Part shown: in pieces, positions 1 to 10,700 of the stretch | Position numbering within the stretch: the first letter of the stretch is position 1 | Layout: the number at the start of each line of letters is the position of its first letter | Source: Bedellia somnulentella | Taxonomy: Eukaryota > Arthropoda > Insecta > Lepidoptera > Bedelliidae | Length of the DNA: 64,000 bases | Assembly: GCA_963576735.1 (NCBI GenBank) | Contig: OY755181.1 | Coordinates: 1-64,000, forward strand | Direction: 5' to 3' | Translations under genes and position numbers: made by a program | The notes under the pieces: generated by a model | What the model saw: only the letters and a program-made list of their open reading frames with translations | The model's database searches: none | What the model was told of the DNA's origin: nothing

Positions 1-172
1 CCTTCGAAGCTTTGTGCATTGCGTGTGCTTGTTTACTGCGGTAGCGAATCGGTTTGGCTGGCCTCCCACAAGCGGGTCTCACCAGTCAGATTGAGAAGGA
101 ATATCGCACATATCGTGGTAGACATTGTTACGTACGTGCACGAATCAGTGAAACTCACCAACTGAAATAACG

Positions 173-283
173 ATGGCGGATCTTGGTCAACGAATGCAGG
201 AGCAGAAACTGTGTTACGAGAAGATCAAGACTCTTTGCGTCAACTTTAACAAGGACGGCGCATCGAGGAAGACTCCAGATTAG
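173..283 (+). pseudogene. N-terminal start of BEL/Pao gag, frameshifted
   Basis: ATG 173 opens a short frame (MADLGQRMQEQ...) that ends at the TAG at 281. From about 265 the frame used by the main polyprotein is open and reads as charged, coiled-coil-like gag sequence (EEDSRLDYLQKRLEYLE). A 1-2 base indel near 255-265 would join the two. This is inferred from continuity of composition, without an aligned relative. Confidence 0.55.
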
Positions 284-429
284 ATTACCTGCAAAAACGG
301 CTGGAATATCTGGAGGCACACTGGCACGAGTTCCAGGTAAATTATAAAGAGCTTGTTTCGTTACGCGAAGACGATGAAGAGCTCACTGCTGAATATTTCG
401 GCAGTGATATTTTTGGCAAAACGGAGACG

Positions 430-3400
430 ATGTATGAGGAAATGAAGCAGAAAATCCGCGCAGTGCAGCTGGCGCAGGCCGTCGGTGTCGCGACGCCCGG
501 AAAGCCAGGGACACGCGCAGCGCTTGAGGATTTTCCTGCGCCCCCCAGTACCTCGAAAACAACGACCTTCGAGGGAAAAGAGGACAACAAAGAGCTCATG
601 CGGCAACAACTGCTCAATTTTACGGCAATCGAACGGACGATTAAGAAGATTCATCTCGATGACATCGGAGATAAATGGGAGCTTGAAGATAATCTTGCTA
701 TTCTAAAAACGAGATGGCAAGCCATTGACAAGATACACTGGGAGCTCGACGCAATCATCAACGATGAGAACTCCATTTATCAACGAGAATATCAGAAATG
801 GGAGCGCAGGTATGACACCTTGAAAAAGGAAATCAATATTAAGTTATGGGCAGGCAAACACGGCGAAAACTCCACGCCTAAGCTCGATTTACCCGACTTT
901 GACGGCAATTACAACAAGTGGGTATCATTTCGTGATTTGTATACTGAAACTATACATAACAGTAACTGGCTAACACAGTCACAAAAGATGCAGCATCTCA
1001 AGTCGAAGCTGAAAGGCGAACCTGAAAAACTAGTGCAACATCTAAGCGTCTCTACTGATAACTACGACACTTGTTGGGAGATACTAGTTAACCGCTACGA
1101 GAACAAGAGGCTGTTATTTTCATCTTACGCAAACACTCTACTTAATTTACCAACTATCCAAAGTCCATCCGCAAACAACCTCAAGAAAATGCATGACACA
1201 TTAGTTGAGTGCGTAAACGGCCTTACTAATCTAGGTCTTGACGTCACTACGTGGGATCCTCTGCTCGTTCATTTGTTGCTACCTAAACTTGACGCTGCTA
1301 CTTATAGCGACTATATTCACGACCTCACGAACCCCCGAGATTTTCCCAGCCTGTCAGAGTTTCAATGTTTTTTGGAAGCAAAATTCATGGCATTTGAAAC
1401 TATGTCGCAAAATCATATTGCTACGAAACAACAGTCCCAGCCGCAGAAAAAACAAACGTTATTGCCAAGTCAGAACAAATATTTCAATAATAGATCGAAT
1501 GAGCACGGAGCCACGAATTATAAGCCAGCGAAAAAATGGTCACAGTCATACATAGCAACGCGTGAAAATTGTCCACTATGCAAAAATGCACACACTCTGA
1601 TGAAGTGCAAGACATTCAATAATATGTATGTCGCAACTCGCATCTCGACTGTTAAACGCATTCAAGTATGCGAAAACTGTCTATTCAGTCACGGGGGACA
1701 GGAATGTAGTTCTACAAAAACGTGTAGATTATGCGGCAAAAGTCATCACACCCTCCTTCACATAGACAGTAATTCAATGGAGGCGTCGTCGTCTTCGCCT
1801 TCGACGTCAACGGCTGGAGCCGCGCCGTCGCGCGCCGCCCACAACGTAACACGTAACGACACCGAAGTTCTCCTTGCTACGGTTCAACTTTTAACAAAAA
1901 ACGCAGAGGGAAACTACGTCACACTACGGGCACTTCTCGACCAAGGGTCGCAAGTGTCCCTTATAACGGAAAACGCAGCGCAACGATTACGACAGAAACG
2001 TAGAAAATTGAACGCAGTCATTTCTGGCATTGGAAAATCCCTAGGGAACAGTAAGGGACTCCTAGAGCTCGAATGTAAATCATTATACTCGGATTTCACA
2101 TTCAAAACGGAAGCGCTGATTTTAAACAAGCTCGTAAATAACTTGCCGAGTTACCCCATACCAACGGACAAATGGGAATACTTACAAAATCTGAAGCTAG
2201 CTGATCCTCAGTTCCACGAACCCGGCCCTATTGACATCCTTTTGGGCGCCGACATCTACTCCTTGATAATACAAGAAGGCGTCCTGAAACAAGATAACGA
2301 CTCTCCCGTAGCCCAACACACGAAATTAGGATGGATTTTGTGTGGAAACATACGAAAAACATTCAACTGTTTCGTTACTCTTAACGAGATAGAAAATCTA
2401 TCGAGATTTTGGGAAGCTGAGGAGATAAACAATGACGAGTCAACAAACAGTGACGAATACTGCGAGAAGTATTATTTGGAAACAACAGAAAGGCAGGAGT
2501 CGGGACGCTACATCGTAAAAATGCCAATGAAAGAGGACACAAACGAAAAACTGGGAAAATCAAGGCCACAAGCAGTCGCTCAATTTTTACAATTAGAACG
2601 CAAAATGGAAAGACAAAGCCATTTTGCTATACAATATAAACAGTTCATGTCTGATTATATTGAACGAGGCCACATGTCGCCAGCACCTAGGTCAACGACC
2701 GGGCAAGGGGTCTTCCTACCCCACCACGGCGTAATAAGGGAAGAATCTACTACCACAAAATTACGCACCGTGTTTAACGCTTCCATGAAAATGGACTCCA
2801 ACTACAGCCTCAACGATCTCATGGAAAAAGGGCCTAATTTGCAAAAGGACATCTTATCTCTAATTATCAAATGGCGTACTTACAAATATGCTTTAACAGC
2901 CGATATTGAGAAGATGTTCCGAGCTATAATGTTACATCCCGACCAACGGTCGCTCCAAAAAATCATCTGGCGCGCATCTCCGCATGATCTGCTACAAGAG
3001 ATGGAGCTATGCACTGTAACCTACGGGACGAAGGCTGCACCCTACTTAGCCATGCGCACGCTCAAACAACTGGCAGACGACGAAGGACATGCTTTCCCGA
3101 TGGCGGAGACAGCGTTACGTCACCAGTTCTATATGGATGACGTCATTTCGGGTCACCACACGATTGACGGAGCAAAGTTGTTACAAAAACAACTCTTCGA
3201 TCTACTTCAACGAGGTGGATTCTTATTGAGGAAATGGGCTAGCAACGAACCGACTATCCTACAGGACTTGTGCGAGAAAGATAAAAAAGTTGAAAACATA
3301 TTCAACTTCAAACAAGACTCTTCAACTAAGACGCTGGGTATAGGCTGGAACACAAGTGATGACAAATTTTGTTTTAAATGGGAACTAACGGAACGTGACT

Positions 3401-4149
3401 ACCCTAAATACACAAAACGTATGCTACTATCGGACATTAGCAAGCTCTACGACCCCCTTGGATGGCTCTCTCCCGTTATTATCAATGCTAAGTTGCTGTT
3501 TCAAAGGCTTTGGGATAGCAGCGTCGAATGGGATCAACCCGTAACTGAGGAAATAGCAAAAGAATGGAGAAAAATTCGCTCTGAAATACCATCTTTAAAT
3601 AACTTAAACATACCAAGGTGGATACAAAATGCAAGCCAGCGCATCGTATTACACGGCTTTTGCGATGCGAGTGAAAAGGCGTATGCATGCGTCATATACA
3701 CGGTGACGAAAAACGATGACGGTGAATACATCACGACATTGCTAACTGCGAAAACTAAAGTCGCGCCATTGAAAAAGAAGCCTACGTTGCCGCGACTAGA
3801 GCTGTGCGGGGCACTATTATTAGCTAAACTTATGGAGAAAGTAAAAGCGGCTTTATGTGAAAACCAGCTCGAAATCCACTGCTGGTCTGACTCCAAAGTA
3901 ACACTAGCGTGGATACAGAACACAACCAAACAGTGGGAAAAATACATCTCCAACAGAACAGCATTAATCACTAAAGTAGTACCCGCAGCACAGTGGGGGT
4001 ATGTCAATACAAAAGAAAATCCAGCCGACTGTGCTACAAGGGGCCTCCTACCCTTACAACTTTGTAACTTTTCATTGTGGTGGGAGGGACCACGTTGGCT
4101 CAAAACGGAGTCATACTTAACGGAAACCAAAAAGGACTATCCAATTTGA
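430..4149 (+). CDS. BEL/Pao Gag-Pol polyprotein (gag, protease, RT, RNase H; no integrase)
   Basis: The open frame encodes 1239 residues of a retrotransposon polyprotein. The order is: a gag region of the DUF1759 type (about residues 100-330), Cys/His zinc knuckles (about 380-450), an aspartic protease with LLDQGS (about 500), reverse transcriptase with the YMDD active site near nt 3130 (about residue 900), and a Pao-type RNase H with FCDAS, LPRLELCGA and WSDSK (about 1075-1155). It ends at YPI-stop without the integrase that Pao elements carry next. The true gag start is probably ATG 173: that frame runs to about 262, and the frame of the 430 ATG is open and gag-like from about 265 on, so one small frameshift separates them. 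It is a mobile-element gene, likely dead. Confidence 0.88.
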   Translation: MYEEMKQKIRAVQLAQAVGVATPGKPGTRAALEDFPAPPSTSKTTTFEGKEDNKELMRQQLLNFTAIERTIKKIHLDDIGDKWELEDNLAILKTRWQAIDKIHWELDAIINDENSIYQREYQKWERRYDTLKKEINIKLWAGKHGENSTPKLDLPDFDGNYNKWVSFRDLYTETIHNSNWLTQSQKMQHLKSKLKGEPEKLVQHLSVSTDNYDTCWEILVNRYENKRLLFSSYANTLLNLPTIQSPSANNLKKMHDTLVECVNGLTNLGLDVTTWDPLLVHLLLPKLDAATYSDYIHDLTNPRDFPSLSEFQCFLEAKFMAFETMSQNHIATKQQSQPQKKQTLLPSQNKYFNNRSNEHGATNYKPAKKWSQSYIATRENCPLCKNAHTLMKCKTFNNMYVATRISTVKRIQVCENCLFSHGGQECSSTKTCRLCGKSHHTLLHIDSNSMEASSSSPSTSTAGAAPSRAAHNVTRNDTEVLLATVQLLTKNAEGNYVTLRALLDQGSQVSLITENAAQRLRQKRRKLNAVISGIGKSLGNSKGLLELECKSLYSDFTFKTEALILNKLVNNLPSYPIPTDKWEYLQNLKLADPQFHEPGPIDILLGADIYSLIIQEGVLKQDNDSPVAQHTKLGWILCGNIRKTFNCFVTLNEIENLSRFWEAEEINNDESTNSDEYCEKYYLETTERQESGRYIVKMPMKEDTNEKLGKSRPQAVAQFLQLERKMERQSHFAIQYKQFMSDYIERGHMSPAPRSTTGQGVFLPHHGVIREESTTTKLRTVFNASMKMDSNYSLNDLMEKGPNLQKDILSLIIKWRTYKYALTADIEKMFRAIMLHPDQRSLQKIIWRASPHDLLQEMELCTVTYGTKAAPYLAMRTLKQLADDEGHAFPMAETALRHQFYMDDVISGHHTIDGAKLLQKQLFDLLQRGGFLLRKWASNEPTILQDLCEKDKKVENIFNFKQDSSTKTLGIGWNTSDDKFCFKWELTERDYPKYTKRMLLSDISKLYDPLGWLSPVIINAKLLFQRLWDSSVEWDQPVTEEIAKEWRKIRSEIPSLNNLNIPRWIQNASQRIVLHGFCDASEKAYACVIYTVTKNDDGEYITTLLTAKTKVAPLKKKPTLPRLELCGALLLAKLMEKVKAALCENQLEIHCWSDSKVTLAWIQNTTKQWEKYISNRTALITKVVPAAQWGYVNTKENPADCATRGLLPLQLCNFSLWWEGPRWLKTESYLTETKKDYPI

Positions 4150-4526
4150 ACAGTGAACCTTAAATATACATTAAATTAATTAATTATTGTAATGGTTGTT
4201 GGATTTGCTATGTTGTCGCGTAATTATAATTAGGTTTACTTCCTCCCTCGGGAGCATGTACGGTCCATCACCGTACAAAGTACAATTAACTGCTGCCACA
4301 GCGGCCTACTTTCCGCGAGCTCTTAGCTCACGTCTATTTTTATATAACATCTTATTATTAGTAATTAACGGTAATTCACTCAACCAACACGTAAGTCACG
4401 AGTACTTTTAAACAACATAGCAGATACACAGCCACGAGTGCTGACTGTTAATTTACCCTTTTTCTACAATATATCTTTTATGTACTTTTGAAAACTGAAT
4501 AAAATTTTTATTATTTTTATTATTAT
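4150..4526. other. Non-coding 3' remainder of the BEL element
   Basis: AT-rich sequence follows the polyprotein stop. It has a short hairpin (TGTACGGT/ACCGTACA at 4258-4279) and ends in a TTATTATT-rich stretch. No gene is seen. Part of it could be a degraded 3' LTR, but no matching 5' copy is visible. Confidence 0.4.
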
Positions 4527-7312
4527 TTTTTATTAATTAATGGTTTCTATGGGCTCCCCCTCTTCCATTCGCTCTAGCACCACTATCGGTTGCCGAGCAA
4601 GTAGAGTTTCTGGCCATTTAGAAGCTTTTTTCCCCTCCTTAGGTCCTGGTTCGCTAATCTGAATTAACGAGGGCGTAGCCTTAGCTGTAGACCTCAGTTT
4701 TCTCACTTTTTTGCAAGATTTGGCCCCTATGCGATGCTCTGCTGGTTTATTATCAGCAGCGCAGAGTGCGCAATGGGGCTTCTTATCACATTCTCTGGCC
4801 TGGTGTCCAGCTTCGCCACAACGGTAGCAAAGGCCACTACGGTCAATACTGGAAGGACACGCTGCACGCACGTGGCCAAGCTCCAGGCACTGGTAACATC
4901 TGAGACCTCGAGTAGGTAACAGTTGAATCCGAGCTAAGCTCCAACCAATCTGAATAACCCCAGCTTTTTTCATTTTCTTAAGGGTTTCAACTGGGCAGCG
5001 CACCCAAGCTGTCCCTCTACCTCTCGGTCCATCTCTAATCTCGCCAACTTTTACATCTTCGGGAGAACATCCCCCTACTGCTGCTATCGCCGTCGAGATT
5101 TCCTCTTGTTTGATGGAATCATCCAAACCAATGAGGCGAAGGTCACCTACCTTCATGGGTCTGGACACTTTGGCTTCTGGAGGGAGAACTTGTCTGAGCT
5201 TGGTAGCTAGAGCGTCGGCTTTGGCTTTAGCTTCGGGCCCCGAGAGTTCGATAAGCCTTGCGCCTGTGACAGCCTTTCGTGACCGAATTTGGCTTATACC
5301 TATTTCAGACAGGTCTACTACCTGTCTGGCTTGGGTCATCACGTCTGAGTAAGACAAACCTTTGGCTTTAGCGTCTTCTCCTAAAGTGACGCTTACAGCA
5401 GCAAAGCGTGGAACTCGGATGTTTGGCGATTTAGTCTTCTCCTTCGGGCCCTTGGTTCCAACCGGCGCTACTGGAAGAGTTTTCTTCTTTTTACGCCTTA
5501 CAACCGTTGCCCAGGTCTCAGTGTCTGGAGCAGACGAAGGTCCTGGCTGTGGCTGGTCGTGTCGCAGATTTGGTAGCCTAGGCACGACAGTTTGGCTAGT
5601 TCTAGCTTGGCTAGTTCTAGCTGGAACCTGGGTTTTGGACTGGCCGGGATTTCCTTGGGATTTACCCTTTCCTTTCCCCTTTCCTTTCCCCTTTCCTTTA
5701 CCGTTTGCGTTTCCACCTGACAAATCAGGACAAGGGATATTAGGAAGGGATGCAGCTAGAGGAGGTGGACTTGCTCTAGGAGGGACTTTCTTGCTGTTTG
5801 CATCCGCAGCTAGAGGTGGGCGCAAACGCTGCGGTGGCAAGAGTCTTTCTTCAAGGTTTTCGAACCTGGCATTTATCATAGTCCCAACTTGGATCATGAT
5901 CGATCGGGCCAGATCGTCCCCATTCTGTGATGATAAGCTTGGATTAGCCCGGAAATTCGTCAATTCGGCTTTTATCTCCATCATCTCGTGACAGAGGCGG
6001 TCTAACTCACTCTTGAGAGATATTTTATCGTCTGTCACTTTTTTATTTTCCTCTTTCATTTTAGATAGTTCCTCTTGGAGTTTAATAACCTCGCTGGAAG
6101 AGGAACATTCTCTAAGCAATTCACTATTTTTGTGAATGTCATCTGCGGCATTTCGCAAGGCCCTCACAAAGTCTCCCTTGAGATTGCGTGACTTTTTCGC
6201 AATATCACGAATAAGCGTAACGCTTACCTCAACGCGTTTTACTAAATCAGCGGCAAATTTACCATCATCCTGAATAGGAGCTGTAGGAGCTGCCGTCAGA
6301 TTTTTTCTTCTTGCCGTGTATCTATCTACCGTCTGAGATAGATCCTCCTGCTCGCTTTCTCTCTGTTCTTTGCGCAGAAATTCACGCCTAATGGCTGCAG
6401 CATGAGCCCTGGCCTTACCTACATCTATGTATTGGCCGGTGGAAGGAGGCCTTCCGCGACCTTTTTTCGGTATTGCAGTTTCGGCACCAGCTTCCGAGTC
6501 AGAAGTGCTCAAACCACTTCCAGCACGGCGCTTCCTTTGCGGATTGCAAAACAAACTCAGTGAGCTTTCCACTGACATGCGGGAGCACTCACTCGCAAGA
6601 TCATCATTGTCATCAGTATCCGATAAACGATGACTATAATCCTGTAGATCATTTTGACCTACTGAAGGATTACGACTACCCATTGCAGTGTAGTCCATAT
6701 CGTGAGCTAAATCTATGTCCAGTAAAGCATTGCTTTGGTCGTTTTGGCGCAGGTCCTTGGTCGAAGAACCTGCGAGGCAGTTTTTGCCCCCCCCAGAATA
6801 CGCGGGGGCGCCTCCCGCAGATGCGGAAGGGTGGGATTCCCCCTTTCGGGGACCCACCTGGGTAATACTATTCAAAATTGCCTTGTTATCCATTATGGTG
6901 TTGGTAGGCTTTACCCTCGGCCTACCATCGAGCTTAACCCCCCACCCCTGCGCTTGGCACTGGACTCCCTCCAGACATTCATCCCCTCGGCACGCTGACC
7001 TTGGGATTGGGGTAATTTTTTATAGAGGTTTTCTTCCTCGCAGCCACGTTTCCCGTTCCCACCGAAGTAGGCTTACGGGTTGGCCGGCAGTATCATGAAG
7101 ACACTGCCGCCCCGCCTAGGCCGCCCGCTGCGGATCAGACGCCCGGCCAGCCGCACACATCAGAATGCGCCACGGCTCCCCGTCCGCTAACTGCTCGCTC
7201 TGGAAGCAGAGGAGAGAAGCGGACTCTCGGTACATTAGCTTCACCCCGGACTGGATTGCCCGAGGCTACTGAGCCCCCACGCCACGACAAGGCTGTACCG
7301 TGTGGGGGGGGG
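4527..7312 (-). mobile_element. TRAS-like telomeric non-LTR retrotransposon, copy 1 (ORF1 and 5' end only)
   Basis: Minus-strand element. Its 5' end is the C-rich terminus at 7312, directly against a telomeric AACC. It has about 420 bp of 5' UTR and an intact ORF1. Homology to the full copies stops at the point where ORF2 should start (TATTAATTAA is kept, the following CAT is not), where BEL sequence begins. ORF2 and the 3' UTR are missing or lie left of the window. Confidence 0.85.
4533..6893 (-). CDS. TRAS-like ORF1, Gag-like RNA-binding protein
   Basis: A 786-residue protein of the R1-clade ORF1 type, which packages element RNA and in TRAS/SART elements carries it to telomeres. It has a PRKGESHPS-type N-terminus shared with the other copies, a charged central region, a (GK)n linker encoded by CCTTTC repeats near 5666-5700, and three C-terminal zinc knuckles of CCHC/CCHH type (CYQCLELGH, CYRCGEAGH, CALC) at about residues 650-715. 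Its stop at 4533 coincides with the element's break, so no ORF2 follows. It is intact as read. Confidence 0.88.
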   Translation of the reverse strand: MDNKAILNSITQVGPRKGESHPSASAGGAPAYSGGGKNCLAGSSTKDLRQNDQSNALLDIDLAHDMDYTAMGSRNPSVGQNDLQDYSHRLSDTDDNDDLASECSRMSVESSLSLFCNPQRKRRAGSGLSTSDSEAGAETAIPKKGRGRPPSTGQYIDVGKARAHAAAIRREFLRKEQRESEQEDLSQTVDRYTARRKNLTAAPTAPIQDDGKFAADLVKRVEVSVTLIRDIAKKSRNLKGDFVRALRNAADDIHKNSELLRECSSSSEVIKLQEELSKMKEENKKVTDDKISLKSELDRLCHEMMEIKAELTNFRANPSLSSQNGDDLARSIMIQVGTMINARFENLEERLLPPQRLRPPLAADANSKKVPPRASPPPLAASLPNIPCPDLSGGNANGKGKGKGKGKGKGKSQGNPGQSKTQVPARTSQARTSQTVVPRLPNLRHDQPQPGPSSAPDTETWATVVRRKKKKTLPVAPVGTKGPKEKTKSPNIRVPRFAAVSVTLGEDAKAKGLSYSDVMTQARQVVDLSEIGISQIRSRKAVTGARLIELSGPEAKAKADALATKLRQVLPPEAKVSRPMKVGDLRLIGLDDSIKQEEISTAIAAVGGCSPEDVKVGEIRDGPRGRGTAWVRCPVETLKKMKKAGVIQIGWSLARIQLLPTRGLRCYQCLELGHVRAACPSSIDRSGLCYRCGEAGHQARECDKKPHCALCAADNKPAEHRIGAKSCKKVRKLRSTAKATPSLIQISEPGPKEGKKASKWPETLLARQPIVVLERMEEGEPIETIN

Positions 7313-7316
7313 AACC
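7313..7316. repeat. Telomeric repeat remnant (AACC) between copies 1 and 2
   Basis: Only AACC of the CCTAA repeat separates the C/G-rich 5' end of copy 1 from the poly(T) (minus-strand poly(A)) of copy 2. Element on the left begins after GGTT and element on the right joins after CC. Confidence 0.75.
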
Positions 7317-7336
7317 TTTTTTTTTTTTTTTTTTTT

Positions 7337-7417
7337 CGTGGGGAAATCCTCATGGATTCCCCGCCGCATGGGGGTGCGACGGGGATATGTCAGACTCTTA
7401 CTGACTAAAACCCCACG
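7337..7417 (-). promoter_or_regulatory. Conserved cloverleaf-like 3' UTR RNA fold, copy 2
   Basis: Closing stem CGTGGGG/CCCCACG (7337-7343 with 7411-7417) encloses three hairpins: AATCC/GGATT, CCCCG..CGCA/TGCG..CGGGG, and GTCAG/CTGAC with a 7-nt loop. On the sense strand the fold ends at the first A of the poly(A) tail. The same architecture with compensatory changes is found in the other copies, so it is probably the RNA signal read by the element's reverse transcriptase (inference). Confidence 0.7.
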
Positions 7418-7724
7418 GTGGCCCTTCTTGGTGCATACTGTTTGGGGGTCCTTGAAGACTTTAACCGTAGGCAATATTCCTCGGACCCCCAGCACCTAAC
7501 GCCTTATGGCGTCCATCAAGAGGGGGTTTTTTGTACCCCCTTTAACCATCTCCAAGCAGCGGACGCTCAGGGCCACCTGAGCGTCCGCCCTTCTCGGGCA
7601 GGGTTGAGTAGCACGCAGATAACCCCACTCTGCGCGCCTCCTGCCCGTGGAGCCCCACTTTCGGCGACGCACGCCATATGGGGGCTCCGTGGTCTAAGAA
7701 GACCCTACCAAAGGCCGCGGTGCA
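7418..7724 (-). other. Rest of the 3' UTR of TRAS-like copy 2
   Basis: Non-coding GC-rich sequence between the ORF2 stop and the cloverleaf-like fold. Several short inverted repeats are visible, such as GGGGGTCC with GGACCCCC around 7443-7491 and GGACGCTCAG with CTGAGCGTCC around 7560-7587. No separate gene is seen. Confidence 0.6.
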
Positions 7725-10700
7725 TCAAGGGTTCCTGGCACCGCGGCGACGACGGCCCCTTCTGGTGGGGTCCGCCAACTCCCTCTCTCGTTCGGCGGCC
7801 TCCTTTGCAAGCATGACTCGTTCGCAAAAGGAGGCCGCCGCCTCCCACGCATCGGGTCTCTCCACCATAGCCGCGACCACGGCCGGCAGAGAGAGATCCG
7901 GGCCGATGACCGCCCGGAGTGCTGCCCTCTCTTCATCCCACGCTGGGCACACTTCTAATGTGTGTTGTGCCGTCTCCTCGGGGCAATTTAGACAGTGGTG
8001 GCAACGAGCAGCCTGCTCCTTGCCCAGCCGCCACAGGTATTTCCCGAAGCAACCATGCCCGGAAAGGACCTGTGTCAGCCGAAAGCTCAGAGATCCGTGC
8101 TCTCGCTGCAACCACTGCGTAAAGACGGGGAGGATCGCCTCCACCGTCCTGTGCCCCGCACTCGGCTGACCCAGCCGCAGTGCCCAGGCCTCCAGGGCAG
8201 CTGACTCGACCTCCCGTTTGTAGGCCGCAGTCTCCCGATCCGTGGGCCAGTGGCCCTGTGTCCGCCGTTCTTCGCGCCAGTGGAAGGTCGACGCGAGAAC
8301 TTGCGCGTCTAACTCCCACGGCTTTGAACCCGCCATTAGGCAGGCAGCCTCTCGGGATACCGTGCGGTATCCCCTTGACGCCCTGACAGCCATGAGTCGT
8401 TGCGGCGCATGAAGAAGCGCCGCGTTTGACCCTTTCAGGGCGTCAGCCCACACTGGGGAGCCGTACATAGCCATGGACCGTACGACTCCCATATAGAGCT
8501 GCCTGCACGCGTCCCTAGGGCCCCCAAGGTTCGGCAGGAGTCTGCAGAGTGCAGCTGCCGCAACCATCAACCGGGGCCCCAAACGCTCGAAGTGAGCGCG
8601 GAACGTCCAACGGCCGTCGAGTACTAATCCAAGGTATTTCAAACTTGACTCGACGGCAATCCTCTCGCCACCCACGACGATGGCGGATTCCCCAACCGGC
8701 GGACCGTTCCGAGGACCATGGAACCACATGGCCTCGGACTTATTCAGGGCCACTTCCAGACCCAACGACCTTATTCGGCGCACCACGTGCGCGACTCCCG
8801 CAGTCCCGCGGATGGCGGCCTCTCTGTATGTCTTGCCTCGGGCCGTCACTAGGGTGTCGTCTGCGTAACAGGTGAGTTGGACACCCCAGAGATTGGTGCC
8901 GCGTAAGACCCAATCGTAGCCGATGTTCCACAGAAGCGGGCCCAAGACTGAGCCCTGTGGAACACCGCAAGACATTTCGCGGCGACCCCAACCCTCCCGA
9001 AGCGGATACGTAATGTACCGGTCCGAGAGGTACGACCCGAGAATCCTCCTGATGTAGGGAGGCACGTCATGGTATTTCAGTGCCTCCTCAATGCAAGACC
9101 AGGGCATGGTGTTAAAGGCGTTTTTGATGTCGATCGAGACCGCCAATACCACCTCACCCTGGGAGACCGCCTCGTCCGCTATTGAGCGGACCCGCAGAAC
9201 CGCATGAACGGTGGAACGACAACGCCGGAAACCGTACTGGTGGTCCGAGAGGTTTGGACCAATTTCCTCGAGGTGATTGACGATGCGGGCCGAAACCACC
9301 CGCTCCAGGAGCTTGCCCGCCTCATCAAGCAGAACGATTGGCCGGAATGCCGAAGGCTCAATGGAGTCGGCGGGGCGCCCTTCCTTTCGTAACAAAACGA
9401 GTTTGCCCGTTTTCCACGGCTCCGGAAATACACCTTCTTCCAGGCACGCAGAAAACAGGCTCCTGAACCTCACTTCAAGGAAGGGCTTGAGCGCCACGAC
9501 CCACGCCTGCCCCGGGATTCCATCTAGACCCGGGGCTGTCTTCTTTGCTTTCAGGCGCTCGATAGCCACCGCCAACTCCGGCTCCGTCACCTCGGGAACC
9601 AGCCGGTCGTCCACCGGACGTTGCCGCTCACATATCATCACGGGGGGCTGATGCGCCCCCCTATCCGGGAACAATGCCGAGACGACATTCTCCACCACGT
9701 GGGGCTGGAGGCTCGTCGTGAGCGGGGGAGCCCAGGGGCGAAGCCTTTGCATAGCCACTCTATAAGGGCGCCCCCATGGATCTCTATTAAGAGCCTCCCG
9801 GAGTTCATTCCTCGACTCTTCCTTGGCCCTGATTATTGCTATTTTCAGGGCCTTTTTCGCTTCGCGAAAGGCCTCCACGCGGCGGATTTCCTCGGCCTCG
9901 TCCCGGGGTCTTCTCCTCCTCTGTCTTTTGCACCGGCGGCGTGCCACGATGCTCGCCTGTCGTAGGCGAGCGATTTCGGCGGACCACCAGTGCACTTGGC
10001 GTCTCGGAGCCATAGGTCCCACCCGGGGCATAGAGGCATCGCAAATCTCTGTGAGAGCCTCACGGAACCAGTCCACCTCAGCATGGATGTCGGCTGCTGT
10101 ACCAGACGGTACCAACCAGGACTGGACAATGGCTGCCTCGACCATAACTTCTTTGTCCAGCCTGCTGAGGGCCCATCTGGGTCCCCCATTTGTCGACTGA
10201 CCGCCTGGTAAGGTGGCTGCACGGGACGTGGAGAGGTCGTAGCGGATGTATCGGTGATCCGAAAACGACTCCACGTCTGTGATGACTCTCCAGCCCTTGA
10301 TAAGGGCCCAGAGACCGGGAGTTGCGAAGGTCAGATCGACAATCGAACTCCCGTTATGCCGAATGCATGTGGGTGTCGAACCCCTATTTACAATGGCCAC
10401 ACCCGTGGCCGTCGCCCACTCTAGCACAACCTCGCCAAAACGATTAGTGGCCGGAGATCCCCAAGCCACAGACTTGGCATTGAAGTCTCCGGCGACCAGG
10501 ACCTGACGAGGAGAGCGTTGCAGGACTGCTGCTTCTATCTCCTGCATAAACACTTCATAGTTGGCAAGGGTTTCGTTTGGGGAAAAGTATATTGAAAAAA
10601 TCACTATTTCCCCGACACGAGCTGAGACAAAACCCCTGCCTCTAATCACTTCTTCCAGCAGCAGTCCTGATGACTGGCTGACGGTTATTGCCGCCACGCC

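Larger units (their letters stand above)
1..4526 (+). mobile_element. BEL/Pao LTR retrotransposon, truncated, integrase missing
   Basis: The stretch holds a Pao-type polyprotein (173-4149) with leader sequence before it and about 375 bp of non-coding sequence after it. No LTR pair can be recognised: bases 1-172 do not match bases 4150-4526, and no integrase is encoded. The right edge abuts a TRAS-like element at the position where that element's ORF2 start codon should be. A CCGTACA-type hairpin near 4258-4279 and an AATAAA at about 4499 lie in the 3' part. The left edge is outside the window. The right breakpoint is inferred from comparison with the TRAS copies at 10853 and 17040. Confidence 0.8.

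Noticed and set aside
1..172. 5' LTR of the BEL element
   Set aside because: No matching copy is seen near 4150-4526, and no TG..CA boundary with a convincing PBS could be fixed.
3534..4130. 198-residue minus-strand frame over the BEL RNase H region
   Set aside because: Antisense of a clear RNase H coding segment.
5362..5991. Long plus-strand open frames opposite TRAS ORF1 and ORF2 (also 11250-11912, 16007-16777, 13790-14353)
   Set aside because: They are antisense shadows of GC-rich retrotransposon genes with strong domain matches on the minus strand. They have no recognisable domain and are low-complexity where ORF1 has repeats.
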